64,000 nt of DNA from CAYOWK01 sp964407665 (GTDB lineage: Bacteria; Pseudomonadota; Alphaproteobacteria; Caulobacterales; Hyphomonadaceae), in the NCBI GenBank assembly GCA_964407665.1, contig CAYOWK010000019.1, forward strand, positions 3,067-67,066, given 5' to 3'. Within the stretch, counting starts at the first letter, position 1. Every line of letters begins with the position of its first letter. Shown here one piece after another: positions 39,394-48,432 of the stretch. The notes below the pieces were generated by a model, which worked only from the letters and a program-made list of their open reading frames with translations, did not search any database and had not been told where the DNA came from. The translations under genes and the position numbers were made by a program.

Positions 39394-40152
39394 ATGAGGA
39401 CGATCATCCTCGGCACGGCGGCGCTGCTCGCCTGCGGCTGCGCCGCCGAACCGGCCAGCGCTCCTGACGCGCGCAATCATACACACACCGGAGGGATTGC
39501 CGCCGATAAAACCTCTGCGGCGGACACCGCCTTCGACATCGTGCATGCGAAAGTCTCCACCGACTCGGGCAAGCTCGTATTCCACATGGGCGTATCTGGG
39601 CAGGCCGGCGCATCCAAACCGTCGCCCAGTGGAAAACTGGCCGGAGCCGGCGTCTTCTCCTACGTCTGGCCGACCTCGCTCGATTCCTATGCCGCCGGGT
39701 TTGAGCGCGAGGCCGGCATTCTCGCCCTGGCGGTCACGGCTCACCCGGACTTCGACGACACTCCGCTGGAAGATGAAAACGGGGACGGCGACAAGGCCAA
39801 CGATGGCGACCTGTGGCACAGCCACTGGGTCGTGCTCGCGCCCAACGAAACCTGCGGTCCCGGCGCCCTCGGCGTCATCGACATCCCGGAAGGCGCAAAA
39901 CCGCGCCTTCCCCGCACTTGGCCGGGCCTGCCGATCCTCATCGACAGTCCGGGCTTCCGTCCGGAGATCGGCGGCGACAGGGTTGAAGTGCGAGTTCCCC
40001 TCAATGCTGTGGGCGGCAACGGGAGCTTCAGCTTCGACGGCGTGACTGCAGGCCTGCGCGTGAACCAGAGCGTCCACGCACCGCTCCTGTGCGTCGTGGA
40101 TGTCTTCGACGTCGCATCCGGGGATCTCAGCCTGCCCGGCAAGGTCGAATAG
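39394..40152 (+). CDS. Lipoprotein with EF-hand-like loop, third gene of the MarR operon
   Basis: 252 residues; lipoprotein signal MRTIILGTAALLACGC. The mature part is beta-rich, with the segment DENGDGDKANDGD (~130-142) that looks like a calcium-binding EF-hand loop, preceded by HPDFDDTPLE and followed by LWHSHWVVLAPNETCGPG. A second Cys pair near residues 155 and 235 may form a disulfide. Start two bases after the preceding stop, SD within that gene (GGGAGCGG). Family not recognised; the conserved trio of regulator, thioredoxin-fold protein and exported lipoprotein suggests an envelope stress or metal response. Confidence 0.75.
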   Translation: MRTIILGTAALLACGCAAEPASAPDARNHTHTGGIAADKTSAADTAFDIVHAKVSTDSGKLVFHMGVSGQAGASKPSPSGKLAGAGVFSYVWPTSLDSYAAGFEREAGILALAVTAHPDFDDTPLEDENGDGDKANDGDLWHSHWVVLAPNETCGPGALGVIDIPEGAKPRLPRTWPGLPILIDSPGFRPEIGGDRVEVRVPLNAVGGNGSFSFDGVTAGLRVNQSVHAPLLCVVDVFDVASGDLSLPGKVE

Positions 40153-40286
40153 CGGGAAAGGTGGCGAGCCGGCGGCTTGAACCGCCGGCTCGCTACCCTG
40201 CGCGCGCGCCGCAAGACTTTGCGCATCGAGAGGTGACATCGGGCGGTGTGGCCGCTTACATCGCGCTACACTTCACCGGGGTCCGC

Positions 40287-41957
40287 ATGAAATCCGACAT
40301 CGAGATCGCACGCGAAGCGAAACTCCTGCCCATCGCCGCCATCGGCGACAAGCTCGGCGTGCCCGCTGACGACCTGCTGCCCTATGGCCGTACGAAAGCG
40401 AAGCTGTCGGCGGACTTCCTGCGCTCGCTCGCCGGCAAACCGGACGGCGACCTCGTTCTCGTCACCGCCATGAATCCGACGCCTGCAGGCGAGGGCAAGA
40501 CCACCACCACGATCGGACTTGGCGACGCGCTCAACCGGCTCGGCAGAAAGACTGTGGTCTGCCTGCGCGAGCCGTCTTTGGGACCGTGCTTCGGCCAGAA
40601 GGGCGGCGCAACGGGCGGCGGGCTGTCTCAGGTCGCGCCGATGGACGAGATCAACCTCCACTTCACCGGCGACTTTCACGCGATAACCGCAGCGCACAAC
40701 CTGCTGGCGGCGATGCTCGACAACCACATCCACTGGGGCAATACGCTCAACATCGATGCGCGCCGCATCCGCTGGCGCCGCGCGCTCGACATCAATGACG
40801 GCTCCCTGCGCGAGGTCGTCACCGGCCTAGGCGGCCCAGCCAACGGCGCGCCTGCCGAAGCCGGCTTCGACATCACCGTCGCCTCGGAAGTCATGGCGAT
40901 CCTGTGCCTCGCTGAAAACCTCGAAGACCTGAAGGCGCGCCTTGCCCGCATCATCGTCGCCGAAACGCGCGACCGCCGCCCGGTCACAGCCGGAGACCTG
41001 AAGGCGGACGGCGCGATGGCCGTGCTCCTGAAGGACGCCATCCTCCCCAACGTCGTGCAGACGCTGGAGAACAACCCCGCGATCATCCACGGCGGCCCGT
41101 TCGCCAACATCGCTCATGGCTGCAACTCGGTCGTCGCCACGCGCGCGGCGCTGAAGCTCGGCGACATCGTCGTCACCGAGGCGGGTTTCGGCGCCGATCT
41201 CGGCGCGCAGAAATTCTTCGACATCAAGTGCCGCCTCTCGGGTCTGCGCCCAAAGGCCGCCGTCATCGTCGCCACCATCCGTTCGCTGAAGATGAATGGC
41301 GGCGTCGCGAAGTCCGATCTGGGCGCCGAGAACGTCGAGGCGCTGATGCGCGGCGCCGTCAACCTGAAGCGCCACATCGAGAACGTCTCGCGCTATGGCG
41401 TGCCGGTCCTGGTCGCCATCAACCACTTTACCTCCGATACGGCCCGGGAAACCGAAACGCTGCAGCAGATCGTCCGCGACATGGGCGCCGAAGCGCATGT
41501 CTGCCGTCACTGGGCGCAGGGCGGCGCGGGCGCGGAGGAGTTGGCAAAGGCCGTGCTCGCGGCGCTGGCCAAACGCCGCGACGATTTCCACGTCCTCTAT
41601 GACGACGCCCTGCCCCTGCTGGCCAAGATCGAGGCTATCGGCCAGCAGATCTATCGCGCCGGCAGCGTCCAGGCGTCTGCCGCTGTCCGGGCCCAGCTGA
41701 AGCGCTGGGAGGAGGCCGGGTTCGGTCATGTCCCCGTCTGCATCGCCAAGACGCAGTACTCCTTCTCGACCGATCCTGAAGCGCTCGGAGCGCCGGAAGG
41801 CCACGTTCTCAACGTGCGGGAGGTGCGCCTCGCCGCCGGAGCGGGCTTCGTGGTGGCGATCTGCGGCGACCTGATGACGATGCCAGGCCTGCCGCGCCGC
41901 CCGGCTGCCGAGGGCATGTCCCTGAACGCCCGGGGGGACATAATAGGCCTGTCCTGA
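40287..41957 (+). CDS. fhs: Formate-tetrahydrofolate ligase
   Basis: Makes 10-formyl-tetrahydrofolate from formate, THF and ATP, feeding one-carbon metabolism. 556 residues, standard length. P-loop TPAGEGKTTTTIGLGDAL (residues ~66-84), REPSLGPCFGQKGGATGGG (FTHFS signature 1), HFTGDFHAITAAHNLLAAMLDN, VVTEAGFGADLGAQKFFDIK (signature 2 region) and FVVAICGDLMTMPGLPRRP (near C-terminus) are all present. Start ATG at 40287 with a poor SD (CCGGGG). It stands alone, with no folD or purU near it. Confidence 0.96.
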   Translation: MKSDIEIAREAKLLPIAAIGDKLGVPADDLLPYGRTKAKLSADFLRSLAGKPDGDLVLVTAMNPTPAGEGKTTTTIGLGDALNRLGRKTVVCLREPSLGPCFGQKGGATGGGLSQVAPMDEINLHFTGDFHAITAAHNLLAAMLDNHIHWGNTLNIDARRIRWRRALDINDGSLREVVTGLGGPANGAPAEAGFDITVASEVMAILCLAENLEDLKARLARIIVAETRDRRPVTAGDLKADGAMAVLLKDAILPNVVQTLENNPAIIHGGPFANIAHGCNSVVATRAALKLGDIVVTEAGFGADLGAQKFFDIKCRLSGLRPKAAVIVATIRSLKMNGGVAKSDLGAENVEALMRGAVNLKRHIENVSRYGVPVLVAINHFTSDTARETETLQQIVRDMGAEAHVCRHWAQGGAGAEELAKAVLAALAKRRDDFHVLYDDALPLLAKIEAIGQQIYRAGSVQASAAVRAQLKRWEEAGFGHVPVCIAKTQYSFSTDPEALGAPEGHVLNVREVRLAAGAGFVVAICGDLMTMPGLPRRPAAEGMSLNARGDIIGLS

Positions 41958-42107
41958 CCCCTGCGATTGGTAATCCGGGTAAAGTCTGTTACGCTGCACC
42001 CATAGATCGCGCCCGATACCCGTTTTGCGCGAAACCCTCATGGCTGCGCCGGCTGGAGACATGTCACGTCTCACGTCCAAGGTGCGCGCCGGAAAGCGCC
42101 TTGCCCA

Positions 42108-42539
42108 ATGAAGAACGCCTGGACCAAGCACAACGCTGAAGGCACGCGTAGCGGCCAGAGCGCTGCCCTCCGCCCGAAGCGCGAGGCTCCGCCCCCGCCG
42201 CCAGCACCTGTAATCCGCGACGAAAACACCCCGCGCCCCGGCAGCACCGAAGCCATGCGCGCCCGTCTCGCCAGCATGTCCCTGCCCGAACTGAACGCCT
42301 TCCGCGACAACGCCGCGCGCATCTCTGCCGAAGACGGCAACAAGAAGCAGGAACAGGCCTCGGAAATGCTCCCGGAGATCTACGCCGAGATCGAATCCCG
42401 CAAGGCCACCAAAGTCATCGTCGAAGCTGACAAGCGCAAGGTCAGCATGGAAAAGCGGGCCGCCACGCGCGCCCTCAAGAAGCGCCATGCCGAAGCTGAG
42501 GCTGAAGCCGCCGCCGATGCCGAGTCGTCGGCCGAGTGA
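42108..42539 (+). CDS. Hypothetical charged protein
   Basis: 143 residues, no signal peptide and no membrane segment. Basic/proline-rich first 50 residues (REAPPPPPAPV), a helical mid-part (MRARLASMSLPELNAFRDNAARI) and a strongly charged helix from ~95 to the end (KRKVSMEKRAATRALKKR, then an EAEAEAAADAESS tail). Probably an extended or coiled-coil cytoplasmic protein. Its stop overlaps the GTG start of the next gene (GTGA), so they are coupled, though that next product is exported. Family not recognised. Confidence 0.65.
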   Translation: MKNAWTKHNAEGTRSGQSAALRPKREAPPPPPAPVIRDENTPRPGSTEAMRARLASMSLPELNAFRDNAARISAEDGNKKQEQASEMLPEIYAEIESRKATKVIVEADKRKVSMEKRAATRALKKRHAEAEAEAAADAESSAE

Positions 42540-43312
42540 ACCTTTTCCGGCGCGCCTGCCTGACCGCGGCCCTTGCAACTGGACTGGCGCTCCTTCCGGC
42601 TATGAACGCGAACGCCTGGCAGGCCGATACGCCGCGCCTGCCCGCGTTCGCGTTCGCCACCACCAACTCCGGCGGCTGGGAATGTCTCCGCGGCTATCTC
42701 CGCGAGGGCAATGTCTGCAAGACCGTGACGGTCCCGGACAACGCCTACCTCACCGACTATGGCGACAGCTGGAAGTGCAATCTCGGCTTCCGGACCGCGC
42801 GCGGCGATCGCTGCGAGGGGGTCGTCATTCCATCAAACGCCCACCCCACGAACCAGACCTATGGCGAGGGCTGGGAATGCAACCGCGGCTTCCGCCAGCG
42901 GGCCGGAGCCTGCACCGCGATCGCCGTGCCGAAGAACGCCTTCCTCACCGGCGTCTCCTACGGCGATGGCTGGGCCTGCGACCGGGGCTATGTCGAGGCG
43001 GCGGGCGCCTGCGCCGCCGTGGCTGTTCCGGCGAACGCCTTCCTCGATCCCGACGGGCGGTCCTGGACCTGCGAGTGGGGCCATGTCCGTCAGGCCGGCG
43101 TCTGCGCGCCTGTCGTTACCCCGCCCAACGCCTACCTCCACACCAGCGGCGACCGCTGGATCTGCAGGCGCGGCTACCTGCCGACCCGCGACGCCTGTGA
43201 ACCGCTCAAGATGCCCCCCAACGCCCACATCAACTCGACCGAGACGGGCTGGTCCTGCGACAGGGGTTTCACCCGCGAAGGCGCAGGATGCGTGGCGCGC
43301 CTGCGTCCTTGA
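42536..43312 (+). CDS. Secreted protein with seven Cys-paired repeats
   Basis: 258 residues from a GTG overlapping the previous stop. Signal peptide to about residue 28 (MNANA). The mature chain consists of seven units of about 35 residues with the consensus GWxCxRGF-x6-8-C-x-x-V-x-VPxNAxL (e.g. GWECLRGYLREGNVCKTV, SWKCNLGFRTARGDRC, GWACDRGYVEAAGAC), the last one truncated. Fourteen cysteines sit in register, two per unit, suggesting one disulfide per repeat, an EGF-like or small beta domain string. Possibly a surface or periplasmic adhesion/binding protein. Ends in VARLRP. No family name could be given. Confidence 0.85.
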   Translation: MNLFRRACLTAALATGLALLPAMNANAWQADTPRLPAFAFATTNSGGWECLRGYLREGNVCKTVTVPDNAYLTDYGDSWKCNLGFRTARGDRCEGVVIPSNAHPTNQTYGEGWECNRGFRQRAGACTAIAVPKNAFLTGVSYGDGWACDRGYVEAAGACAAVAVPANAFLDPDGRSWTCEWGHVRQAGVCAPVVTPPNAYLHTSGDRWICRRGYLPTRDACEPLKMPPNAHINSTETGWSCDRGFTREGAGCVARLRP

Positions 43313-43330
43313 AGATCAGGCCCTGTCGCC

Positions 43331-43759
43331 TCAGATCTGGATGCCAAGCGACTGCTTGAGCCACTCGCTGAAGGACGCCGGTCGCCGATACTTCACCGGG
43401 TCCAGGCTGCCGAACGACAGCAAGAGGCCGTTGGCCGATTCCAGACGCACGCCCCGCAGCCGGGGGTGTCCGCTCCAGTCGGAATAGTCCTCGCGAGGAT
43501 CGATGCTCAGCATCAGGCGCTCACCGCCCTCGCCATATTCGTTGCGGCCGAACACGAGGCCATAGACGGTCTCCCGCCCCCACAGCCCCCCGGAAGCCTG
43601 CTGGCGAACCCCGTTCACCAGCACCTCGTCCCCCACCAGCCGCCGCCGCCAGGCCAGCAGGTGCATCTGCCCATCGATCACCAGCTTGATGTCGACATTC
43701 TTTGCATCCGCCCGGACCAGTTCTGCGGTCATGCGGGGATTTGAAGCGGGGCTCGTCAT
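43331..43759 (-). CDS. Hypothetical protein, convergent with the Cys-repeat gene
   Basis: 142 residues, no signal peptide, beta-rich in appearance (VDIKLVIDGQMHLLAWRRRL, ETVYGLVFGRNEYGE, GVRLESANGLLLSFG) with a short helical end SFSEWLKQSLGIQI. No recognised family. Its stop lies 18 bases past the stop of the Cys-repeat gene on the other strand. A perfect ten-pair palindrome lies ten bases before its start. Confidence 0.65.
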   Translation of the reverse strand: MTSPASNPRMTAELVRADAKNVDIKLVIDGQMHLLAWRRRLVGDEVLVNGVRQQASGGLWGRETVYGLVFGRNEYGEGGERLMLSIDPREDYSDWSGHPRLRGVRLESANGLLLSFGSLDPVKYRRPASFSEWLKQSLGIQI

Positions 43760-43768
43760 AAGGTCTCC

Positions 43769-43793
43769 GATGATATCGAATTACGATATCATC
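43769..43793. promoter_or_regulatory. Perfect 10-bp inverted repeat, operator-like
   Basis: GATGATATCG-AATTA-CGATATCATC, an uninterrupted ten-base inverted repeat with a five-base A/T spacer, between the 3' end of the gene at 43823 and the start of the hypothetical gene at 43759. Being AT-rich and close to the start it suits a dimeric repressor site better than a terminator. Confidence 0.55.
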
Positions 43794-43822
43794 TGCGTGC
43801 CGCCTGTAAATGCGAAATCGGC

Positions 43823-45034
43823 TTACTGTCCGGCTACGGGCGCGGGCGTTGCCGGTGTCGGAGGCACGTAGTCAGGGTCGATCCAGTTGTAGAGCCAGTC
43901 ATAGGGCTTCTTCAGGCCGGCATTTGCAGCTGACCGCAGTTTGCCGTCGGCATGGTCCTTGGCCGCCTTGTAGAGGAGCTTGCGCGCCTCCCGGGCCTTG
44001 GCTTCGGGCAGCGCCTTGGCGGCGTTGAAAGCCGGCGTCAGAACACCGCGGTAGGCGGCATAGGTATTGGCGCCGCCGGCCATGGTCATGTCCTTTGCGT
44101 ACGCAGCGTCGATCGCCGCCGCCATCATCACCCGTGTCAACGGTTTGCCAAGATTGTCCGGCGTGAACCATTTGTCGGGAGGAAGCGCGAGCCCCTGCGC
44201 CATGACGACGCCGAACGCCAGGGTGTCCAGTTCGCCAAGGCGCGTATCGTCCCAGTTGGAATAAATGCCCTTCGGGTTGAACGCGAAAACGGCCTCGCTG
44301 TCCGCATAGGCGCGCCGGATCAGGTCCATCGTGCCGGGCGCCGACTTGTCAGCCTTCCTCGCCAGCTTGAGCAGGGCTCCGGCGCGATGGGCGCGGGCGG
44401 ACATCTTGTTGTGTTCGTTGCCGGTGCAGTTGGCGATAATGCTGTTCAGGATGTTCGAGGCCCCGGGCGTCTCGCCATTGTCGCCGATCCAGAAGCCCGT
44501 CTGCTGGGCAAGGCCGTTCACATAGACATCGCAGGCAATCTGCGGATCGCCAGGCTTCGGCGGCCGCGGCGTGTGTTTCGACAGCTTGCCGGTGGCGGCC
44601 TCCAGCGTCAGCAGTGTGTTGAGCGCCGACTTCATGATCTCGTAGGAATCATTGAGCTGCACAACGACTGTGTTGCCGGTGTTGTTCACGACGGTCCGGC
44701 CAGTCGCTGACTTGGGCATCACGCGGACCATGTCATGATAGAGCCGGTAGGCCTCACCTGCATGGCCAAGAGCGACATCGCGGTTTGCCTGCGTGCGGAT
44801 CGCGAGCTGCACCTGCGCCATCGATGCGATCTTCTGGGCGTAGGGATCCTCCTGACAGGCGGCGGCGTCGGCAAGGATCGCCTTCGACACCGGCTCGGGA
44901 TCGAGGGAGGTGTCGCCCACCGCAAAGTACCGGTTCGCCAGTACCTGCAACCTGTCCTGCGGGCACTCCGCGATCGCCGCCGGGGCCAGTGCACAGGCAA
45001 GCAGACAACCCAGCGCCACAGATCTCAGCAGCAT
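43823..45034 (-). CDS. Secreted hypothetical protein, TPR-like helical
   Basis: 403 residues from ATG 45032-45034 (AGGGG eight bases upstream; an ATG two codons earlier is also possible). Signal peptide MLLRSVALGCLLACALAPAAIA. The mature part is almost wholly helical (RTQANRDVALGHAGEAYRLY, RAHRAGALLKLARKADKS, YADSEAVFAF), with repeat spacing similar to Sel1/TPR-like proteins but without a clean consensus. Ends in a Pro/Ala-rich tail. Divergent from the TIR gene with 167 bases between starts. Function unknown; probable periplasmic scaffold. Confidence 0.75.
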   Translation of the reverse strand: MLLRSVALGCLLACALAPAAIAECPQDRLQVLANRYFAVGDTSLDPEPVSKAILADAAACQEDPYAQKIASMAQVQLAIRTQANRDVALGHAGEAYRLYHDMVRVMPKSATGRTVVNNTGNTVVVQLNDSYEIMKSALNTLLTLEAATGKLSKHTPRPPKPGDPQIACDVYVNGLAQQTGFWIGDNGETPGASNILNSIIANCTGNEHNKMSARAHRAGALLKLARKADKSAPGTMDLIRRAYADSEAVFAFNPKGIYSNWDDTRLGELDTLAFGVVMAQGLALPPDKWFTPDNLGKPLTRVMMAAAIDAAYAKDMTMAGGANTYAAYRGVLTPAFNAAKALPEAKAREARKLLYKAAKDHADGKLRSAANAGLKKPYDWLYNWIDPDYVPPTPATPAPVAGQ

Positions 45035-45201
45035 GCGCATGTCCCCTAGCGAATCCGGGCAGAGAATACCAGCTGGCGGCACATGCGCACCCCTCTCCTG
45101 CAGGACAGTCGATCAACAATCCGTCGCCCCTTGGCGATGGCTTGCTACAGGTTAAGCTGCCAGCCTCGAGTTCCTGTCGCCAGCCGGAGGACGCCGCCCC
45201 C

Positions 45202-46905
45202 ATGCAGGATACGCAGAGCCGGATGCGCGTCTTCGTGTCCTACTCGCGCGTGGATCGCGCGTTCGCAGACGATCTCGTCCTGGGCCTGACGGCATGCGGC
45301 TTCGAGGCCTACATCGACCGCGAGGATATAGCCGCAGGTGAAGAATGGCCGAAACGGCTAGCCGGCCTGATCATGCAGGCCGACACGGTTGTTTACGTGA
45401 TTTCCCCCGACAGCACGGCCTCACCCCAGTGCGCATGGGAGGTCACAGAAACACTGCGCGTGTCGAAGCGGCTGCTCCCTGTGGTCTGGCGCCCGGTCGA
45501 GGACGAGCGGGTCGCGCCTGAACTTCGCCAGCTGAACTATGTCTACTTCTCCGGCGCGGGGCACACCTTCGCCAGCGGCCTGTCCCGGCTCGCAACGGCG
45601 TTGCGGACAGACGTCGAGTGGATCCGCGAACACACTCGGCTGGGCGAACTGGCGGCGCGGTGGGATGGCCGCGCACGGACACCGTCCCTGCTTCTGCGGG
45701 GCGAGGAACTCGACGCCGCCCGCGCATGGTCCGCGAGACGACCGGCCAACGCCCCGGCGATCACCGATCAGCAGGCGGACTTCGTGAAGGCGAGTTCCGA
45801 CGCGCGAACCGAAGCCGAAGCCAGGGCCCGGCGGGCGAGGGCCGGCCTCCTGTCTGCGGTCTCGGTCGTCGCCATTGCGATGACGGCTCTTGCCGCCGCC
45901 TCGTTGTTGTTCTGGCGCCAGGCGACCGTGCAGGCTGGCCGCGCAGAGGCGTCTGCGCGCGAAGCCAGCGAGGCCTACGAAGCGACCCACGACCTGAACG
46001 GCGAACTCACCAATGCCAACATCCGCTTGAGCGCCAATATCGGCCTGCGGGCGGCGCCCTCGACCTCCTACCTCGACGTTCCGGGCGGCTGGTTTCCCGT
46101 CGCAGCCAACTATTCGGGCGCCGTCGCACGGATCGAACGGCGCGGCCCGGATGGGACGGTATACGAGGTGGGATCGGGCCTTCTGATCGACGGGGGACTG
46201 GTGAACTCTGACCTCACCGGCCAACCGCTGCTACTTGTCCCGGCCCGCCTGCCCGACGGTGAGGCGGCGCTCGAGGTCCCGGAGGGCGAGACCGTCGATT
46301 TCTCGGACCCCGACCTCGGCGTGCTGCGCCAGACCCGTATCGCCGGGGTCGATCCCCGGCCGGAAGATACCTCCATCCACTTCTCGCTGCCCGTCGTAGC
46401 GCCGGGCAACTGGCTCCCTGCGGGCAAGAGCCTGTGGCGGACGCCTGATCACCTTGGCGGCGTTCCGGCATTCGAGCTGCTACCCGTTGCAGAGGGCCAG
46501 ACCCTGCCCGAGGGGATTCTGCCTGTCGGAGAAGCCGACATCGCCTGTTCCTCACCGGCGGAGGATGCCGCCGGTGGCTGGGTTGGCACGCTCGGCGCGG
46601 ATGCGGGTGGCTCGGCCTATGCGGGCGATCGCCAGGCGACGCTGTACATCAGCAGCCTGATGTCGCGCGCCGATCCCTATGCGATCCGGTACGACCACGC
46701 CACGAACCTCGGCGCGGCCGGCGCACCGGTCTTCGACCTGTCGACCGGACAGATCCTCGCCATTCATCTGGACTCGAGGCCCGATCCCGAACGTCCGGGG
46801 CGCAGGGTCGGGCTGGGCCTCTCCCTGCCCCTGCTGCTGTCCCTGCCGCGCGCATCCCTAGATCCGAAGGAAGGCCGCCTGCCGCCGATTTGCGAGGCCG
46901 GCTGA
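45202..46905 (+). CDS. TIR domain - transmembrane helix - inactive trypsin-like domain protein
   Basis: 567 residues. TIR domain ~8-140: MRVFVSYSRVDRAFADDL, GFEAYIDREDIAAGEEW, and SPDSTASPQCAWEV with Glu80 at the position of the NADase catalytic Glu. A helix at ~214-238 (AGLLSAVSVVAIAMTALAAA) spans the membrane, followed by a coiled-coil-like segment (~240-275). The rest (~290-567) follows the trypsin-like fold: AVARIERRGPDG, EVGSGLLIDGGLVNSDLTG, and NLGAAGAPVFDLSTGQILAIHL. The Ser loop G-D-S-G-G-P is G-A-A-G-A-P (Ser to Ala506) and the His motif TAAH is absent, so the domain should be proteolytically dead. It is probably a sensor outside the membrane that controls a cytoplasmic TIR effector. 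ATG 45202 with GGAGG 12 bases upstream. Confidence 0.85.
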   Translation: MQDTQSRMRVFVSYSRVDRAFADDLVLGLTACGFEAYIDREDIAAGEEWPKRLAGLIMQADTVVYVISPDSTASPQCAWEVTETLRVSKRLLPVVWRPVEDERVAPELRQLNYVYFSGAGHTFASGLSRLATALRTDVEWIREHTRLGELAARWDGRARTPSLLLRGEELDAARAWSARRPANAPAITDQQADFVKASSDARTEAEARARRARAGLLSAVSVVAIAMTALAAASLLFWRQATVQAGRAEASAREASEAYEATHDLNGELTNANIRLSANIGLRAAPSTSYLDVPGGWFPVAANYSGAVARIERRGPDGTVYEVGSGLLIDGGLVNSDLTGQPLLLVPARLPDGEAALEVPEGETVDFSDPDLGVLRQTRIAGVDPRPEDTSIHFSLPVVAPGNWLPAGKSLWRTPDHLGGVPAFELLPVAEGQTLPEGILPVGEADIACSSPAEDAAGGWVGTLGADAGGSAYAGDRQATLYISSLMSRADPYAIRYDHATNLGAAGAPVFDLSTGQILAIHLDSRPDPERPGRRVGLGLSLPLLLSLPRASLDPKEGRLPPICEAG

Positions 46906-46910
46906 TCGGC

Positions 46911-48218
46911 TCAGGCTGTCTTCGGGTGCAGGATGACGGGCATGTAGGTGTAGCCCTTGACGAAGGACGAGGGCAGCCGCTGCGGTTCTTCCAGAACCTC
47001 GATCCGGTCATAGCGGTCGAGGATTTCCTCCCACAGGATCTTCAGCTGGAGTTCGGCCAGACGGTTCCCAACGCAGCGGTGGATGCCGAAACCGAACGAG
47101 AGGTGCCGCCGCACCATCGGGCGCTCGACCCAGAGTTCGTCAGGCCGGGTGAAATGGTCCTCGTCGCGGTTGCCCGAAGCGTACCACATGACCACCTTGT
47201 CGCCCTTGCGGATCTGCTTGCCGCCCAGTTCGAAATCCTCCAGCGCAGTCCGGCGCATGTGCGCCAGCGGGGTCTGCCAGCGGATGATTTCCGAGACTGC
47301 TGAAGGGATCAGGGACGGGTCAGCCTTCAGGATGGCGAGCTGCTCCGGCCACTTGTCCATGGCGTAGATGCCTGCGGTCATCGTGTTGCGGGTGGTGTCG
47401 TTGCCGCCGACAATCAGCAGGATCAGGTTGCCCAGGAATTCCTGCGGCGACATGTTCCGGGTGTCCTCGCCATGCGCCAGCATGGAGATGAGATCGCCCT
47501 TCGGCTCGGCGTTGACCCGCTCGTTCCAGAGCCGCGTGAAATACTGCAGGCACTCGAACAGCTCGGCGCGCCACTGCTCGTCGCCGCCGGGCACGATCTC
47601 GGGGTTCTTCTTGCCGGTGGCCACATCCGACCAGCGGGTCAGCTTGCGCCGGTCCTCGAACGGGAAATCAAACAGGGTCGCAAGCATCATCGTCGTCAGC
47701 TCGATCGACACCTGGTCGACCCAGTCGATTGGCGCACCTAACGGCAGGCCGTCGAGCAGCGTCTTGGTGCGCGAACGGATCAGCCCCTCGAAGCTCTTGA
47801 GGTTTTCCGGGCCGACGATGGGCTGGACTGTCTTGCGCTGAACATCGTGCTTGGGCGGGTCCATCGCGATGAACATCGGCAATGGCAGCGCCTCGTCGGG
47901 ATCAACGACCGTGATGCCGCCCTCGGAGGAAAAGACGCCATGGTTGGTGTCGACGGCGAAGATGTCGTCATAGCGCGTCAGCGACCAGTAGGGACCGAAG
48001 GGGCTTGCCGGGCACCAGTGGACGGGATCTTCCTTCCGCATCCGGGCAAAGCGGTCCCACATCGCGTTCCGGCGCCAGAGTTCAGGATCAGTGATGTCGA
48101 GCGTCGACAGATCGATCTCTGAAGCCGGGGGAATGGGCGCGTCGCGCTCGATGCCATTGTCCCGGAAGGGATCGTCACTGGCGCCCGCTTGCCGGGCTGG
48201 TGCTGCGGTGTCAGCCAT
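46911..48218 (-). CDS. Cytochrome P450, CYP153-like
   Basis: 435 residues. Heme-thiolate monooxygenase. I-helix GGNDTTRNTMT (~270), ExxR in VSEIIRWQTPLAHMRRTAL (~315) and heme ligand loop FGFGIHRCVGNRLAE (Cys ~380). PLAHMRRTALEDFELGGKQI and GNRDEDHF closely follow CYP153, the terminal alkane hydroxylases, rather than CYP107 or CYP125. Substrate is likely a medium-chain alkane or terpene-like hydrocarbon. SD GAGGAG eight bases before ATG. No ferredoxin or reductase gene is adjacent in the window, so electron donors are encoded elsewhere. Convergent with the TIR gene, five bases apart. Confidence 0.9.
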   Translation of the reverse strand: MADTAAPARQAGASDDPFRDNGIERDAPIPPASEIDLSTLDITDPELWRRNAMWDRFARMRKEDPVHWCPASPFGPYWSLTRYDDIFAVDTNHGVFSSEGGITVVDPDEALPLPMFIAMDPPKHDVQRKTVQPIVGPENLKSFEGLIRSRTKTLLDGLPLGAPIDWVDQVSIELTTMMLATLFDFPFEDRRKLTRWSDVATGKKNPEIVPGGDEQWRAELFECLQYFTRLWNERVNAEPKGDLISMLAHGEDTRNMSPQEFLGNLILLIVGGNDTTRNTMTAGIYAMDKWPEQLAILKADPSLIPSAVSEIIRWQTPLAHMRRTALEDFELGGKQIRKGDKVVMWYASGNRDEDHFTRPDELWVERPMVRRHLSFGFGIHRCVGNRLAELQLKILWEEILDRYDRIEVLEEPQRLPSSFVKGYTYMPVILHPKTA

Positions 48219-48432
48219 TTTGAGCTCCTCAGCTGCAGCTTGACACTATCAGGCTGTGACGCACACGTAAGGGATGACGTGGCGGCAGGAGATGCTTTTT
48301 TTTCCCGCTGCACGCGTACGGCCCGGCTCGGCTTCCGGCGCGCGGGGAATATGGTAGGTGTCTGGGTAAACCAGCCGCTCCGGAGAGGGGCGGCCCGCCG
48401 TTCTGGCGCCTCATCTGACGGGATTTCACGCT

